A stretch of DNA of 64,000 nt from Bacteroidota bacterium (lineage in GTDB: Bacteria; Bacteroidota; Ignavibacteria; Ignavibacteriales; Melioribacteraceae), in the NCBI GenBank assembly GCA_018829205.1, contig JAHJUE010000007.1:62001-126000 (forward strand), given 5' to 3'. Both the position numbers and the translations under genes were made by a program. Position 1 is the first letter of the stretch, and each line of letters starts with the position of its first letter. Below are positions 29,754 through 38,530 of this stretch, piece after piece. The notes below the pieces were generated by a model that had not been told where the DNA came from, ran no database searches, and saw only the letters and a program-made list of their open reading frames with translations.

Positions 29754-30584
29754 ATGAAAACACTATTTATAATTTATCTGTTTTTGTTAATTTCAATTAA
29801 CGGTGCAAAAGAAAAAGTGAACCGCATAGATGCCGAATTAATCACGGATGCAAAATCTATACAGCCGGGCAAAGATTTTTATGTGGCTTTAAAATTGGCC
29901 GCCCCTCCGGATTGGCATACATACTGGAGAAATCCGGGCGATTCGGGACTTCCAACATCGATAAAATGGGATCTTCCCGATGGATTTAAACACGGAGAAA
30001 TTGAATGGCCTGCTCCTCATCTTTTTATTGTTGAGGGAATAGCGAATTATGGTTATGAAAAAGAAGAATTGCTGCTAGTAAAAATTACTCCGCCAGAAAT
30101 ATTAAAACCGAATGAAAATGTTGTATTAAAAGCCGAAGCAAACTGGCTTGCTTGCAGGGTTGAGTGTGTACCCGAATCCAAAAGTTTAAGTTTAAAACTT
30201 CCTGTAAAATTTGAAACACCGGAGACTGACAAAAATATTTCAGAAGCATTTAATGCGGCAAGAAAAAAGATGCCGCTTAAAAATATCCCAATTAGTTTTA
30301 AAGCATCGCTAAATGAAAACTCTGTTATTATTACAGGCGAAAGCAATTTGTTAAATATGAAGGATTTAAACAATATAAGATTTTTCCCAAACCAAAGCGG
30401 TTATTATAATAATTCATCCAAACAAATATTATTTAAAAATAAAAATTATTTTACTCTTCAGGTTTTTTTCGATGATTTTAAAATCGGAATCCCAGAAAAT
30501 GTAAACGGAGTAATATATAACGAAAATGGTTGGAATAAAGATCAAAGAAAATCAATTGAGATAAATGTAAATCTTTCTGAATAA
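29754..30584 (+). CDS. Secreted DsbD-alpha/ScsB N-terminal-domain protein
   Basis: 276 residues with a signal peptide (MKTLFIIYLFLLISINGA). The body matches the N-terminal domain of DsbD/ScsB: PPDWHTYWRNPGDSGLPTSIKW is its hallmark, and WLACRVECVPES holds the cysteine pair that normally accepts electrons from the membrane domain. The transmembrane and C-terminal thioredoxin parts of DsbD are absent here. It is therefore a stand-alone periplasmic domain. It is followed by a secreted thioredoxin-fold protein 24 bases downstream, suggesting a two-gene redox unit. Confidence 0.85.
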   Translation: MKTLFIIYLFLLISINGAKEKVNRIDAELITDAKSIQPGKDFYVALKLAAPPDWHTYWRNPGDSGLPTSIKWDLPDGFKHGEIEWPAPHLFIVEGIANYGYEKEELLLVKITPPEILKPNENVVLKAEANWLACRVECVPESKSLSLKLPVKFETPETDKNISEAFNAARKKMPLKNIPISFKASLNENSVIITGESNLLNMKDLNNIRFFPNQSGYYNNSSKQILFKNKNYFTLQVFFDDFKIGIPENVNGVIYNENGWNKDQRKSIEINVNLSE

Positions 30585-30608
30585 ATTATATAAAAAAAAG
30601 GAGGCATT

Positions 30609-31220
30609 ATGACCCGCGTTAGAACAAAAGTTGTATTATTTTTTCTATTTCTTTTTTTAATAAATATAAACGCATCTGATAAAGCTGAAGTCGGAAAAGC
30701 AGCTCCTGATTTTAATCTTACCGGATCCGACGGTCAATACTACGCCCTTTCAAACTATAAAGACAAATTTATTGTTTTGGAATGGAATAATTTTGATTGT
30801 CCTTTTGTGAAAAAACATTACGATAGTAAAAACATGCAGACTCTTCAGAAAAAATACACCGATAAAGGAGTAATTTGGCTGACAATTAATTCTTCAGCAA
30901 AAGGCAAGCAAGGATTCTATCCGCCCTATAAACTGAATAATAAAATTAAAGAATACGAAGCTAATATTACCGGCTATTTATTGGATAACGGAGGAACGGT
31001 CGGCAAAAAGTACGGCGCTAAAACAACTCCGCATATGTATGTTATAAATCCCGAAGGCATTTTAATATATGCCGGCGGGATTGACGACATACCTTCCACG
31101 GACATTGATGATATAAAAAAAGCTAAAAATTATGTGTCAGCAGCTCTGGACGCAGCAATGGAAGGCAAACCCGTTGAAGTAAAAACCTCGCAGCCTTACG
31201 GTTGTTCGGTTAAATATTAA
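30609..31220 (+). CDS. Secreted thioredoxin-fold (peroxiredoxin-like) protein
   Basis: 203 residues: signal peptide (residues 1-23), then an AhpC/TSA-Redoxin domain beginning APDFNLTGSDGQYYALSNYKD. The active site reads WNNFDCPFVKKHY, with a single cysteine followed by PF, typical of the PRX-like2 group and lacking the CxxC of thioredoxins. TTPHMYVINPEGILIYAGGIDD contains the cis-proline. AAGGAGG precedes the ATG by 5 bases. It probably acts on periplasmic thiols or peroxides with the DsbD-alpha-like neighbour as electron donor; that pairing is inferred from proximity. Confidence 0.87.
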   Translation: MTRVRTKVVLFFLFLFLININASDKAEVGKAAPDFNLTGSDGQYYALSNYKDKFIVLEWNNFDCPFVKKHYDSKNMQTLQKKYTDKGVIWLTINSSAKGKQGFYPPYKLNNKIKEYEANITGYLLDNGGTVGKKYGAKTTPHMYVINPEGILIYAGGIDDIPSTDIDDIKKAKNYVSAALDAAMEGKPVEVKTSQPYGCSVKY

Positions 31221-31241
31221 TTTCACTGATATTTTTTTTCT

Positions 31242-31280
31242 AAACGCCGGTATATATTAATTTATCGGCGTTTTTATTTT
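31242..31280 (+). terminator. Intrinsic terminator after the redox pair
   Basis: AAACGCCG (31242-31249) pairs with CGGCGTTT (31266-31273), followed by a T-rich tail. It lies 21 bases after the redoxin stop. Confidence 0.8.
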
Positions 31281-31324
31281 AAAAAAAATTATATTGTTAT
31301 AAAATATTTTAAGGAAAAATAATT

Positions 31325-31681
31325 GTGATAAAAAATTTAAGTAATTTTGAAAAAGAAAAAATAAGCGGCGGCATAAATACTTATAAACAAGTGCTGATAG
31401 GACCGGATATAGCACCTAATTTTGCAATGCGTAAATTTATAATTGAACCCGGCGGCTTTATGCCTCTTCATTCAAATACAGTTGAACATGAACAATTAGT
31501 TTTGAACGGCAAAGCCGAAGTAATTATCGGCGAGAATAAATATGAAGTAAAAAAAGATGACGTTGTTTATATTCCTGCGGGAATAAACCATTCATATAAA
31601 ACTATTGGCAACGAATCATTTGAATTTATATGCATTGTTCCCAACAAAGAAGATAAAATTATAATCGCCGAAAATGTTTAA
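31325..31681 (+). CDS. Small cupin-domain protein
   Basis: 118 residues from a GTG preceded by AAGGA. A single cupin_2 barrel: PGGFMPLHSNTVEHEQLVLNGKAEVIIGE is motif 1 and YIPAGINHSYKTIGNE is motif 2. The histidines and glutamate (H..EHE, H) suit a metal site. Such proteins can be isomerases, dioxygenases or ligand sensors; none can be chosen here. The last eight bases overlap the next ORF. Confidence 0.85.
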   Translation: MIKNLSNFEKEKISGGINTYKQVLIGPDIAPNFAMRKFIIEPGGFMPLHSNTVEHEQLVLNGKAEVIIGENKYEVKKDDVVYIPAGINHSYKTIGNESFEFICIVPNKEDKIIIAENV

Positions 31682-31982
31682 CAATTACGTAAACATTTAT
31701 GATATTTATAGATTAACTGAGAAGATCCGGCAAGGAGATCTGTTTAAAATTCTTTCTCGTTTTATTCCTCAAAAAGATTCACTAAAAATCGCAAAGGCCT
31801 GGCAGCATAACGATAATCCGCCTAAAAACTGGTGGGATATTCCACAAGTTCAAAAAAGATGGAATTTACTTGTTACCGGACAGGAATCAATTTCAATACA
31901 TAATTACACGGCAAAAAAATACCTCACTCGAATTGTGTTTTCTCACGCACCAGGTTTCAGATTTTATACTTTACTAAAATAA
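31674..31982 (+). pseudogene. Probable truncated class I SAM-methyltransferase N-terminus
   Basis: 102 residues. The segment IAKAWQHNDNPPKNWWDIPQVQKRWNLLVTG followed by a tyrosine/lysine-rich stretch resembles the N-terminal leader of a group of class I methyltransferases, as I recall them. No glycine-rich SAM-binding motif (GxGxG) follows: the frame ends after RIVFSHAPGFRFYTLLK, 14 bases from the stop of the opposite permease gene. It therefore looks like a 5' remnant whose catalytic part was lost. The alternative is a genuine small protein coupled to the cupin gene. The family call is moderate and should be searched. Confidence 0.45.
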
Positions 31983-31996
31983 CCTAAAGCGTATAT

Positions 31997-34537
31997 TTAT
32001 TCACACTTCAAATTATCAACTGGATTTCTATTTGCGGCTTTAACAACCTGTATGCCGATTGTTAATGCAGCGGTACCTAAGGCTATAACGCCCGCCAATA
32101 AAAATATTTCCCAATCTATACTTGTATGAAACGCAAAACTCTGCACCCAGCCGCTCATAAAATAATAAGCGATCGGAGCCGCTATTAAATTTGCGACAAG
32201 AATTAGTTTTATAAAATCCTTTGATAATCCGGATACAATCCCCGAAATATTCGCCCCTAATACTTTTCTTATCGCTATTTCTTTTCTTTTTTCTTCTGCC
32301 ATAAAAGATGCGAGTCCAAGCAAACCAAGGCATGAAATAAATATCGCGAGTATTGTAAAATACTTAAGAAGGTTTGCCAAATGTTCTTCAGATTTATATT
32401 GTTTGTTAAAATCCTCATCTAAAAAATTATAGTCGAAAATAAAGTTAGGTGAGAATCTACTTAATGTTTTTTCAATGTAAGCAATTGAAGAAGCAATGTT
32501 TAACGAATTAATCTTTACAAAAAGATTTCGTTTATTGGTGTTGCTGTAAATCATAAAAGCCGCAGGCTGAATTTCATCGTGAAGTGAATTGCTATTAAAA
32601 TCTTGAAGCACTCCTATTATTTTTCCTTCTTTTTTCCACATTGAAAATCTTTTACCGACAGGATCATCAAATCCCGTGATTTTTAAGGCTGTTTCATTTA
32701 TAATGTAATTTGTTGAATCGCTTTGAAGATCCTGCATGAACATCCTTCCCATTTTCAGTTTCATTCCGAACATTTCGAAATAATCCAAATCGACGCACAC
32801 AAAATTCATAATTTTATAATCTTCTTGCGGACGCCCTTCCCACCAGAATGGGTTAAAACTGTTTATGTTAAGAGGTATATTATTTGCCGCACTTACTTGA
32901 TATACATTTTTTTCTTTTAACAATTCTTTTTTTACGGTGTCGTATTTGTTTATTAATATTTCATCTAAAGTTACCCTTAGAATGTGCTCGCGATTATAAC
33001 CCACATCCTTTGTTCTTATATACTGCATTTGTTTTAGTATAACCGAAGTTGAAATTATTAGAACTACAGCTGCGGAAAACTGGAATACAATTAATATTCT
33101 CCTAAATGTATGTCTGCCGCTTCCTTTTATAACACTATTCTTTAATACCTGAACCGGGCGAAAAGAAGATAAGTACAAAGCCGGGTATGTTCCGGAAATG
33201 ATACCGGTAAAAAGAGCTATTAGAAATAAACCAATTACTATTTCGCTGTTATTAATAAAATTCAAAACTAATTCTTTTTCGGCTAATTCGTTAAATATGG
33301 GAAGAAACAAATAAACGATAACTATAGCAATAGCCAATGCAAGAAAAGCAAGCACTATTGATTCACCGAAAAATTGTTTAATTATATCTCCCCTTTGTGC
33401 CCCTATAACTTTTCTCATCCCAATTTCTTTTGCTCGCTGAGAAGACTTAGCCGTTGTTAGATTCATAAAATTAATACAAGCTATAAGCAAAACAATAACT
33501 GCAATTCCGGAAAATATATAAATGTAAACTACTGGATCGGTTCCGCTTAAAGAGTATAAATAAATTTTATTAAAAGGCTGAAGTCCGACGGTTATATTTA
33601 GGTTAAATCTTTTATCGTACTTGATAATAGTTCCGGAAATTTTTTTCTCAACTTCATTTATATTGATGCCTGATTTAAGTAAAACATACGAAGGTCCGTC
33701 AAACGACCAGCCGTTCATTCTCGCTTCTCCGACAATAATTTCGGGCCTAATTAAAAAACTAAACTTCATATGAGAATTGGGAGGAACGTTTTCTAGAATC
33801 CCCGTAACAATTAGATCAATATTGTTACCAATTGTTATGGTTTTGCCCAACGGATCATCTGCGCCGAAATATTTAACGGCCATTTCTTCCGTAATTAAAA
33901 CCGAATTAATATTTGACAAAGCTGATTCTTTGTTCCCTTTAATAAACGGGAAAGTAAACATGTCTAAAAAATCCTCGTCAACCATTACTCCTGTTTCGTA
34001 AAACTTATTTTCTTTATAACGAACATTATAAGTTCCTGTTATAAAACGCGTACCTTTTAAAAACTCGGGAAAATCTTTTTTTAAGGTTTGAGCGAGCGCC
34101 CACGGACTTGAACTGCCGTTTCTTTCTCCGTCTGATACTACAAGCCTGTAAATATTTTCGCCGTTTACATGAAACTTGTCATAACTAATTTCGTCCTGTA
34201 CCCACAGAAGAATTAAAACACAGCATGCCATTCCAAGAGCCAGACCAAAAATATTAATAAATGAAAATACTTTATGCCTTTTAATATTTCTTATAGCAAT
34301 TTTAAAATAATTCTGAAACATAATTATCCCCCATGCGATCATGTTTTTAATGCAGACAGGTATTGTTAATAAGGTTTGTTTCCAGTACCAGGTTCTTGCT
34401 TTGAATATTCCAATTTCTTTTTGTTTAATTATAAAATCTTCTTCAAGATCTCCGAGTTTTTCCAAAAGTTCTTTCCCGAACAAGAAACGGCTCAGCAGCC
34501 AAACTGCAAATTCTGGAGTAGTCTTATTGGATTTCAT
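31997..34537 (-). CDS. FtsX/MacB-type permease with PadR-associated N-terminal prefix
   Basis: 846 residues. Residues 1-70 (PEFAVWLLSRFLFGKELLEKLGDLEEDFIIKQKEIG..KARTWYWKQTL) form the prefix domain found on permeases encoded beside PadR regulators. The standard plan follows: first helix SFINIFGLALGMACCVLILLWVQ, MacB_PCD-like region, FtsX block with EIGMRKVIGAQRGDI, second periplasmic region, and second FtsX block with EIAIRKVLGANISG. It starts 4 bases after the padR stop, so the two are one operon. It is a paralogue of the two permeases at the left end, which lack the prefix. Confidence 0.93.
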   Translation of the reverse strand: MKSNKTTPEFAVWLLSRFLFGKELLEKLGDLEEDFIIKQKEIGIFKARTWYWKQTLLTIPVCIKNMIAWGIIMFQNYFKIAIRNIKRHKVFSFINIFGLALGMACCVLILLWVQDEISYDKFHVNGENIYRLVVSDGERNGSSSPWALAQTLKKDFPEFLKGTRFITGTYNVRYKENKFYETGVMVDEDFLDMFTFPFIKGNKESALSNINSVLITEEMAVKYFGADDPLGKTITIGNNIDLIVTGILENVPPNSHMKFSFLIRPEIIVGEARMNGWSFDGPSYVLLKSGININEVEKKISGTIIKYDKRFNLNITVGLQPFNKIYLYSLSGTDPVVYIYIFSGIAVIVLLIACINFMNLTTAKSSQRAKEIGMRKVIGAQRGDIIKQFFGESIVLAFLALAIAIVIVYLFLPIFNELAEKELVLNFINNSEIVIGLFLIALFTGIISGTYPALYLSSFRPVQVLKNSVIKGSGRHTFRRILIVFQFSAAVVLIISTSVILKQMQYIRTKDVGYNREHILRVTLDEILINKYDTVKKELLKEKNVYQVSAANNIPLNINSFNPFWWEGRPQEDYKIMNFVCVDLDYFEMFGMKLKMGRMFMQDLQSDSTNYIINETALKITGFDDPVGKRFSMWKKEGKIIGVLQDFNSNSLHDEIQPAAFMIYSNTNKRNLFVKINSLNIASSIAYIEKTLSRFSPNFIFDYNFLDEDFNKQYKSEEHLANLLKYFTILAIFISCLGLLGLASFMAEEKRKEIAIRKVLGANISGIVSGLSKDFIKLILVANLIAAPIAYYFMSGWVQSFAFHTSIDWEIFLLAGVIALGTAALTIGIQVVKAANRNPVDNLKCE

Positions 34538-34541
34538 AATT

Positions 34542-34868
34542 TTATATTTCTCCGAATGCTGTATCTTCTAAATCAATTTGAATATTTTTATTTACTTCCT
34601 GAATTTCTTTAAGTCCTAATATCCCGTCCTTAGTTATTTCGTAGAGAATTTTTCTCCGTCCCCCTCTTTCCGGAGTCGGCTCCCCCTCAATTTTTCTTAC
34701 ATATTCTTTTTGAGTTAATTTATTAAGAGGATCGTAAATTTTAGCGAATGACCATTCCTCGCCTGTAATTTTTTTTATGTAGTCGCGGATAGTTATACCG
34801 TATGCATTACCTTTCAGAATAATTACCGCAGTCAAAATTATTTCTTCGGTTCTTGTTAAAAGCGGCAT
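34542..34868 (-). CDS. PadR-family transcriptional regulator
   Basis: 108 residues: a winged helix spanning nearly the whole protein (LLTRTEEIILTAVIILKGNAYGITIRDYIKKITGEEWSFAKIYDPLNKLTQKEYVRK), then the wing and a short C-terminal dimerisation helix. The GRRKILYEITKDGILGL wing is typical of PadR. ATG follows AAAGGAG. It precedes the permease gene by 4 bases and is itself preceded by a perfect 15-base palindrome, indicating autoregulation of the pair. Confidence 0.92.
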   Translation of the reverse strand: MPLLTRTEEIILTAVIILKGNAYGITIRDYIKKITGEEWSFAKIYDPLNKLTQKEYVRKIEGEPTPERGGRRKILYEITKDGILGLKEIQEVNKNIQIDLEDTAFGEI

Positions 34869-34893
34869 TTTCGCTCCTTTCAGTTGTTATTTC

Positions 34894-34908
34894 TATCGGA
34901 TTCCGATA
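34894..34908. promoter_or_regulatory. Probable PadR operator palindrome
   Basis: TATCGGA (34894-34900), a central T, and TCCGATA (34902-34908) make a perfect 7-1-7 palindrome. It is centred 33 bases upstream of the padR ATG, where promoter and transcription start would lie. PadR dimers bind such short dyads (family knowledge). No second copy was noticed in the window. Confidence 0.6.
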
Positions 34909-35062
34909 CTAATGTTTATGACGTATGGATAAAAAGAAAAGTTGTAAAGAATTTATTGTTTATTTAAAATATTTCATGCTATTTGTAATTAGTATCAATT
35001 TCTTAATATTTTTTAACCAAAAAAATGTAATTTCAGTTGGTTATTATTCTAAGAGGACGGAA

Positions 35063-35515
35063 ATGAGAAATAAAATTAAATTAGGGATAATCGTTTTTGC
35101 AGTTTTGATTTTTGTTATTCAGTTTGTGCCTGTTGAGCGCGATAACCCGGAATTTAATGCGGCGGGTGAAATTCAAGCGACCGTTGATGTAAAAACTATT
35201 CTGAAATCTTCTTGTTATGATTGTCATTCAAATGAAACTGTCTGGCCTTTATATAGTTATATTGCGCCTGTTTCATGGCTTGTTGCAAATGATGTTAAAG
35301 AAGGACGCAGGGAATTAAATTTTTCTGAGTGGAATACTTATGAACAAAAAAAGAAGAACAAAAAAGCGGAAGAGATCAAAGAAGAAATATTAGAGGGTAA
35401 AATGCCGATGCCTATTTATACGTATATTCACCAAGATGCGAAACTTACAGATTTACAAAAATCAATTTTAATTGATTGGTTTTCATCAATCAATTTAAAC
35501 GCGGCAGCCGAATAA
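35063..35515 (+). CDS. Membrane-anchored heme-binding-domain protein (CxxCH)
   Basis: 150 residues from the ATG at 35063, chosen because AGAGGA lies 6 bases upstream and an N-terminal helix then starts at residue 5 (KLGIIVFAVLIFVIQFVP). A 46-residue in-frame extension to 34925 is unlikely. CYDCH at residues 51-55 is a c-type heme attachment motif. The surrounding SSCYDCHSNETVWPLYSYIAPVSWLVANDVKEGR matches the haem-bd family common in Bacteroidota. It would face the periplasm. Partners are not visible. Confidence 0.87.
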   Translation: MRNKIKLGIIVFAVLIFVIQFVPVERDNPEFNAAGEIQATVDVKTILKSSCYDCHSNETVWPLYSYIAPVSWLVANDVKEGRRELNFSEWNTYEQKKKNKKAEEIKEEILEGKMPMPIYTYIHQDAKLTDLQKSILIDWFSSINLNAAAE

Positions 35516-35523
35516 AGTTTATT

Positions 35524-36680
35524 CTATAAATTTTTTAAAATTTCTTTTTTATGTTCGTTAAGATGAGGCGGACGTTTCATATTTTTTTTATTAAAATTAT
35601 CGCTAATATTAAAACTTATTGAGTTTACCCCCTTAATAATTCTTCCATTTTTAAGCTTGCGTTCAATAACCAACTTTTTTGCCTCATCTATTTCAAATAC
35701 CTCTTTTATATTTCTTACCGTACCAGCGGGCACATTTGCTTTTTCCAACCTTTTAATTATTTCATGAGCATTTAACTTTATTATTTTTTTTTAAGAATTG
35801 CTTTTAATTCTTCATTATTCTTTACTCTTAAATGGTTCCATGAAAACCTTTCGTCTTTTGCAAGGTCGGGAATGTTTAAAGCCTCGCAAAGATATATAAA
35901 ATGTTTTTCGGTACCAGCGGCTATAACAATTTCTTTGCCGTCTTTTGTTTTAAAGACTGTTCCGTATGGCGAAATATTTGGATGATCGGAGCCTTTTCTT
36001 TCCGGAATTACTCCGGCGTTCAAATAATTTGCAGCTTGGTTTATTAATGAAGCTACTCCGCTCTTAAATAGAGATGAACTTATAAACGAACCTTTACCTG
36101 TGTGATTTCTTTTCATTAATGCCAGCAGCACAGCTTCCTTAACCTGATGCGCCAGTAATACATCAATTAGTGCCACTGGCATTTTTATTGGATCTGTTTC
36201 AGGCGTTCCATTAATTTTCATAAATCCTGTTTCTGCCTGCAGTATGGCATCGAAACCCGGACGTTTATCCTTTTCCCCGAATGCGGTAATCTGAACATAA
36301 ATTAATTTCGGATTTTCTTTCGACAGCGACTTATAATCGAGAGCGTATTTTTTCTCATCTCCGGGCAAGAAATTCTGAATAAATATATCTGATTTTAAAA
36401 TAATTTTTTTCGCTGTTGCTTTTCCAATATCGGTTTTTAAATCCAGCGCAATGGATTTTTTTCCCCAGTTGACACTCGAAAAATAAGCTGATATATCATC
36501 CTCCATGTTTTCGGAATTAAGTTTCCATCCCCGTGTTACATCGCCGTTAGTTGAAGGGTTTTCAATTTTAATAACTTCGGCCCCTAGTTCCGCGAAAAAC
36601 ATTCCAACTGCCGGACCGGCAAGCACAGATGCACATTCAACAACAACTAAGTCACTAAAATAATTTTTAAGAAAACTCAT
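35524..36680 (-). pseudogene. CaiB/family III CoA-transferase, frameshifted at an A9 run
   Basis: Two reading frames together make one full-length protein of about 385 residues. The first part (36680 to 35781) has VVVECASVLAGPAVGMFFAELGAEVIKIENP at the start and RPGFDAILQAETGF in the active-site region. It ends at LKAILKKK and a stop. The second (from about 35790 down to 35524) continues KLNAHEIIKRLEKANVPAGTVRNI to a normal C-terminus. The break is exactly at nine A's on the coding strand (35784-35792); one additional A restores the frame. It is therefore a recent frameshift, a sequencing or assembly error, or a slippage site. Substrate unknown. Confidence 0.85.
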
Positions 36681-36824
36681 AATTAGAAAACCTTATGAAA
36701 AATATCTCTATTTAATTTACATACGGAAAATAATTACCATAAATGAATTTATATTATTTTATTATATAAATTTATAAAAATAATTTCGAACAATATGATT
36801 TTCCGTGTCTTTTAAATTCTATTA

Positions 36825-37439
36825 TTATTTTTTAGAATTTATATATTCCAATGGATTTAGCCACCCAAATTTTGTCGGATGTAATCTAGTGTAACCAGCC
36901 ATCCACCTATCATCTTCTCCGCTGGGGAAATCGGAAATTTTTCCTTTTCTTACTGAGAAATGTAAATGAGGAGTCCAATAAATATACTGTCCGCTGCCAT
37001 CAATTGGTCCGCTGCCATCTTCATCATCATCTGCAACATAAGCGATTACTAGTCCGCTCTTAACTTTCTCACCTGTTGAAACTTTCCCTCTTTTTGTACT
37101 TAAGTGTCCATACAATGAATAAACCGAATCTTCTTCATGATCGATTGTTATTAACCAGCCGTAACCTCCCATTGAACCTGAATAGCTAACAGTTCCGTCT
37201 GCCATTGATTTAACCGGAGTACCTGCTGATGCAAAAACATCATCTGCGCAATGATATTTATAATCAAAACCTGGATTTGCCTCTGCAAAACCTTGAAACA
37301 CTGTATAATTATCAACCGGGAATTCCGTTTTTGAAATAAATTCGTGATCGTCATTTGTATCAACAATTTGATTAGTATTTTCTTCAGGGCTGCTGCACCC
37401 TGTAATAAATAGTAAAAAACATAGCAAGATAATCTTCAT
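36825..37439 (-). CDS. M23 (LytM) metallopeptidase lipoprotein
   Basis: 204 residues from the ATG at 37439, supported by GGGGGA just upstream; an in-frame ATG at 37466 is rejected. A lipoprotein signal ends LLFITGC with C15 as lipidated cysteine. The M23 domain spans about residues 40-195: zinc ligands in YHCADD (HxxxD) and in HLHFSV (HxH), and AGTPVKSMADGTVSYSG...LYGHLS is the usual scaffold. All catalytic positions appear present. It would cleave peptidoglycan cross-bridges at the envelope. Confidence 0.9.
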   Translation of the reverse strand: MKIILLCFLLFITGCSSPEENTNQIVDTNDDHEFISKTEFPVDNYTVFQGFAEANPGFDYKYHCADDVFASAGTPVKSMADGTVSYSGSMGGYGWLITIDHEEDSVYSLYGHLSTKRGKVSTGEKVKSGLVIAYVADDDEDGSGPIDGSGQYIYWTPHLHFSVRKGKISDFPSGEDDRWMAGYTRLHPTKFGWLNPLEYINSKK

Positions 37440-37748
37440 AATTCCCCCTTCAAATAATGGGACCAATTATCACAATATTATTATATAAATAAAAGCTACA
37501 AATTTTTCTCCACTAAATTGATATTTCTATTTTAAATAGCTTTTCAAGTAGAAATTATCGATCTAACAATTCAATAACTATTATATCTTTTTAATATTAT
37601 TAGGATGTGTCTCACTATATAAAACTTATCATCATGTATTTAGATAAATCAAAAAAAAGAATAATTTATGAGCATTATTCAAATATTTAAGCGATTGACA
37701 ACTCATTTTTACATAAGTAACTTGTAAGAAATATTATAAGGATTAGGG
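37440..37748. promoter_or_regulatory. Divergent intergenic region with a candidate promoter
   Basis: This 309-base AT-rich gap between the M23 gene and the DDAH-like gene contains no ORF of coding character. TTGACA at 37695-37700, a 17-base spacer and a weak -10 TAACTT (37718-37723) could drive the DDAH-like gene at 37749. Confidence 0.4.
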
Positions 37749-38510
37749 ATGTTTACAAATGCTATTGTCCGCATACCTTGCGAAAACATTATAAATGGTT
37801 TAACAACTTCGAGTCTTGGTATACCCAATTACGAGAAGGCACTGCTTCAGCATCAAGATTATATAAACGCACTAAAAAAGTGCGGTTTAGAAGTAATAAT
37901 TCTTCCGGCTGATAATAATTTTCCCGACTCAACCTTTGTTGAAGATACAGCTCTTCTAACAAAACACTGTGCTATCATTTCGAATCCCGGGGCGTATTCG
38001 CGGAAAGGTGAAGTAAAAGAAGTAAAAAATGTTTTAAAAGAGTTTTTCGAAATCGTTGAAGAAATAAATGATCCCGGTACTGTTGAACCCGGAGATATAA
38101 TGGCCGTCGGCTCACATTATTATATCGGACTTTCCAAAAGAACAAATGAATCCGGCGCGGCGCAAATAATTTCTATTTTGAGAAAATACGGCATGACAGG
38201 CAGTACAATTAAGTTAAAAGAAATGCTTCATTTAAAAACAGGCGTTGCTTATTTGGAAAACAATAATCTTGTAGCCTGCGGTGAATTCATAAATAAACCT
38301 GAGTTTCAAAAATTTAATATTATCGAAATAGATGACGACGAAAGCTACGCGGCAAATTGTATTTGGGTAAACGGAACAGTTATTATTCCTAAGGGATATC
38401 CAAAATCAAAAGCGTCAATTCAAGATGCCGGTTACGGAATTCGTGAAGTCGATACATCGGAGTTTAAAAAAATTGACGGCGGTTTAAGCTGCTTATCTTT
38501 GAGGTTTTAA
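37749..38510 (+). CDS. Dimethylarginine dimethylaminohydrolase-like amidinotransferase-fold enzyme
   Basis: 253 residues of the DDAH/arginine-deiminase superfamily. Catalytic landmarks are FPDSTFVEDTALL (substrate-binding acidic loop), EMLHLKTGVAYL (catalytic His) and the C-terminal GGLSCLSLRF with nucleophile C248. Length and motif order match DDAH, which releases citrulline and dimethylamine from methylarginine. Bacterial homologues may use other guanidines. It is followed 20 bases later by an MFS transporter on the same strand. Confidence 0.88.
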   Translation: MFTNAIVRIPCENIINGLTTSSLGIPNYEKALLQHQDYINALKKCGLEVIILPADNNFPDSTFVEDTALLTKHCAIISNPGAYSRKGEVKEVKNVLKEFFEIVEEINDPGTVEPGDIMAVGSHYYIGLSKRTNESGAAQIISILRKYGMTGSTIKLKEMLHLKTGVAYLENNNLVACGEFINKPEFQKFNIIEIDDDESYAANCIWVNGTVIIPKGYPKSKASIQDAGYGIREVDTSEFKKIDGGLSCLSLRF

Positions 38511-38530
38511 TCTATTACCTAAAATAAATT

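Noticed and set aside
34925-35062. Longer form of the heme-binding protein
   Set aside because: The 46-residue extension has no ribosome binding site and would place two hydrophobic stretches before the domain; AGAGGA precedes the ATG at 35063.
35524-35748. Separate small gene of 74 residues
   Set aside because: It is the C-terminal part of the CoA-transferase in a shifted frame, not an independent protein.
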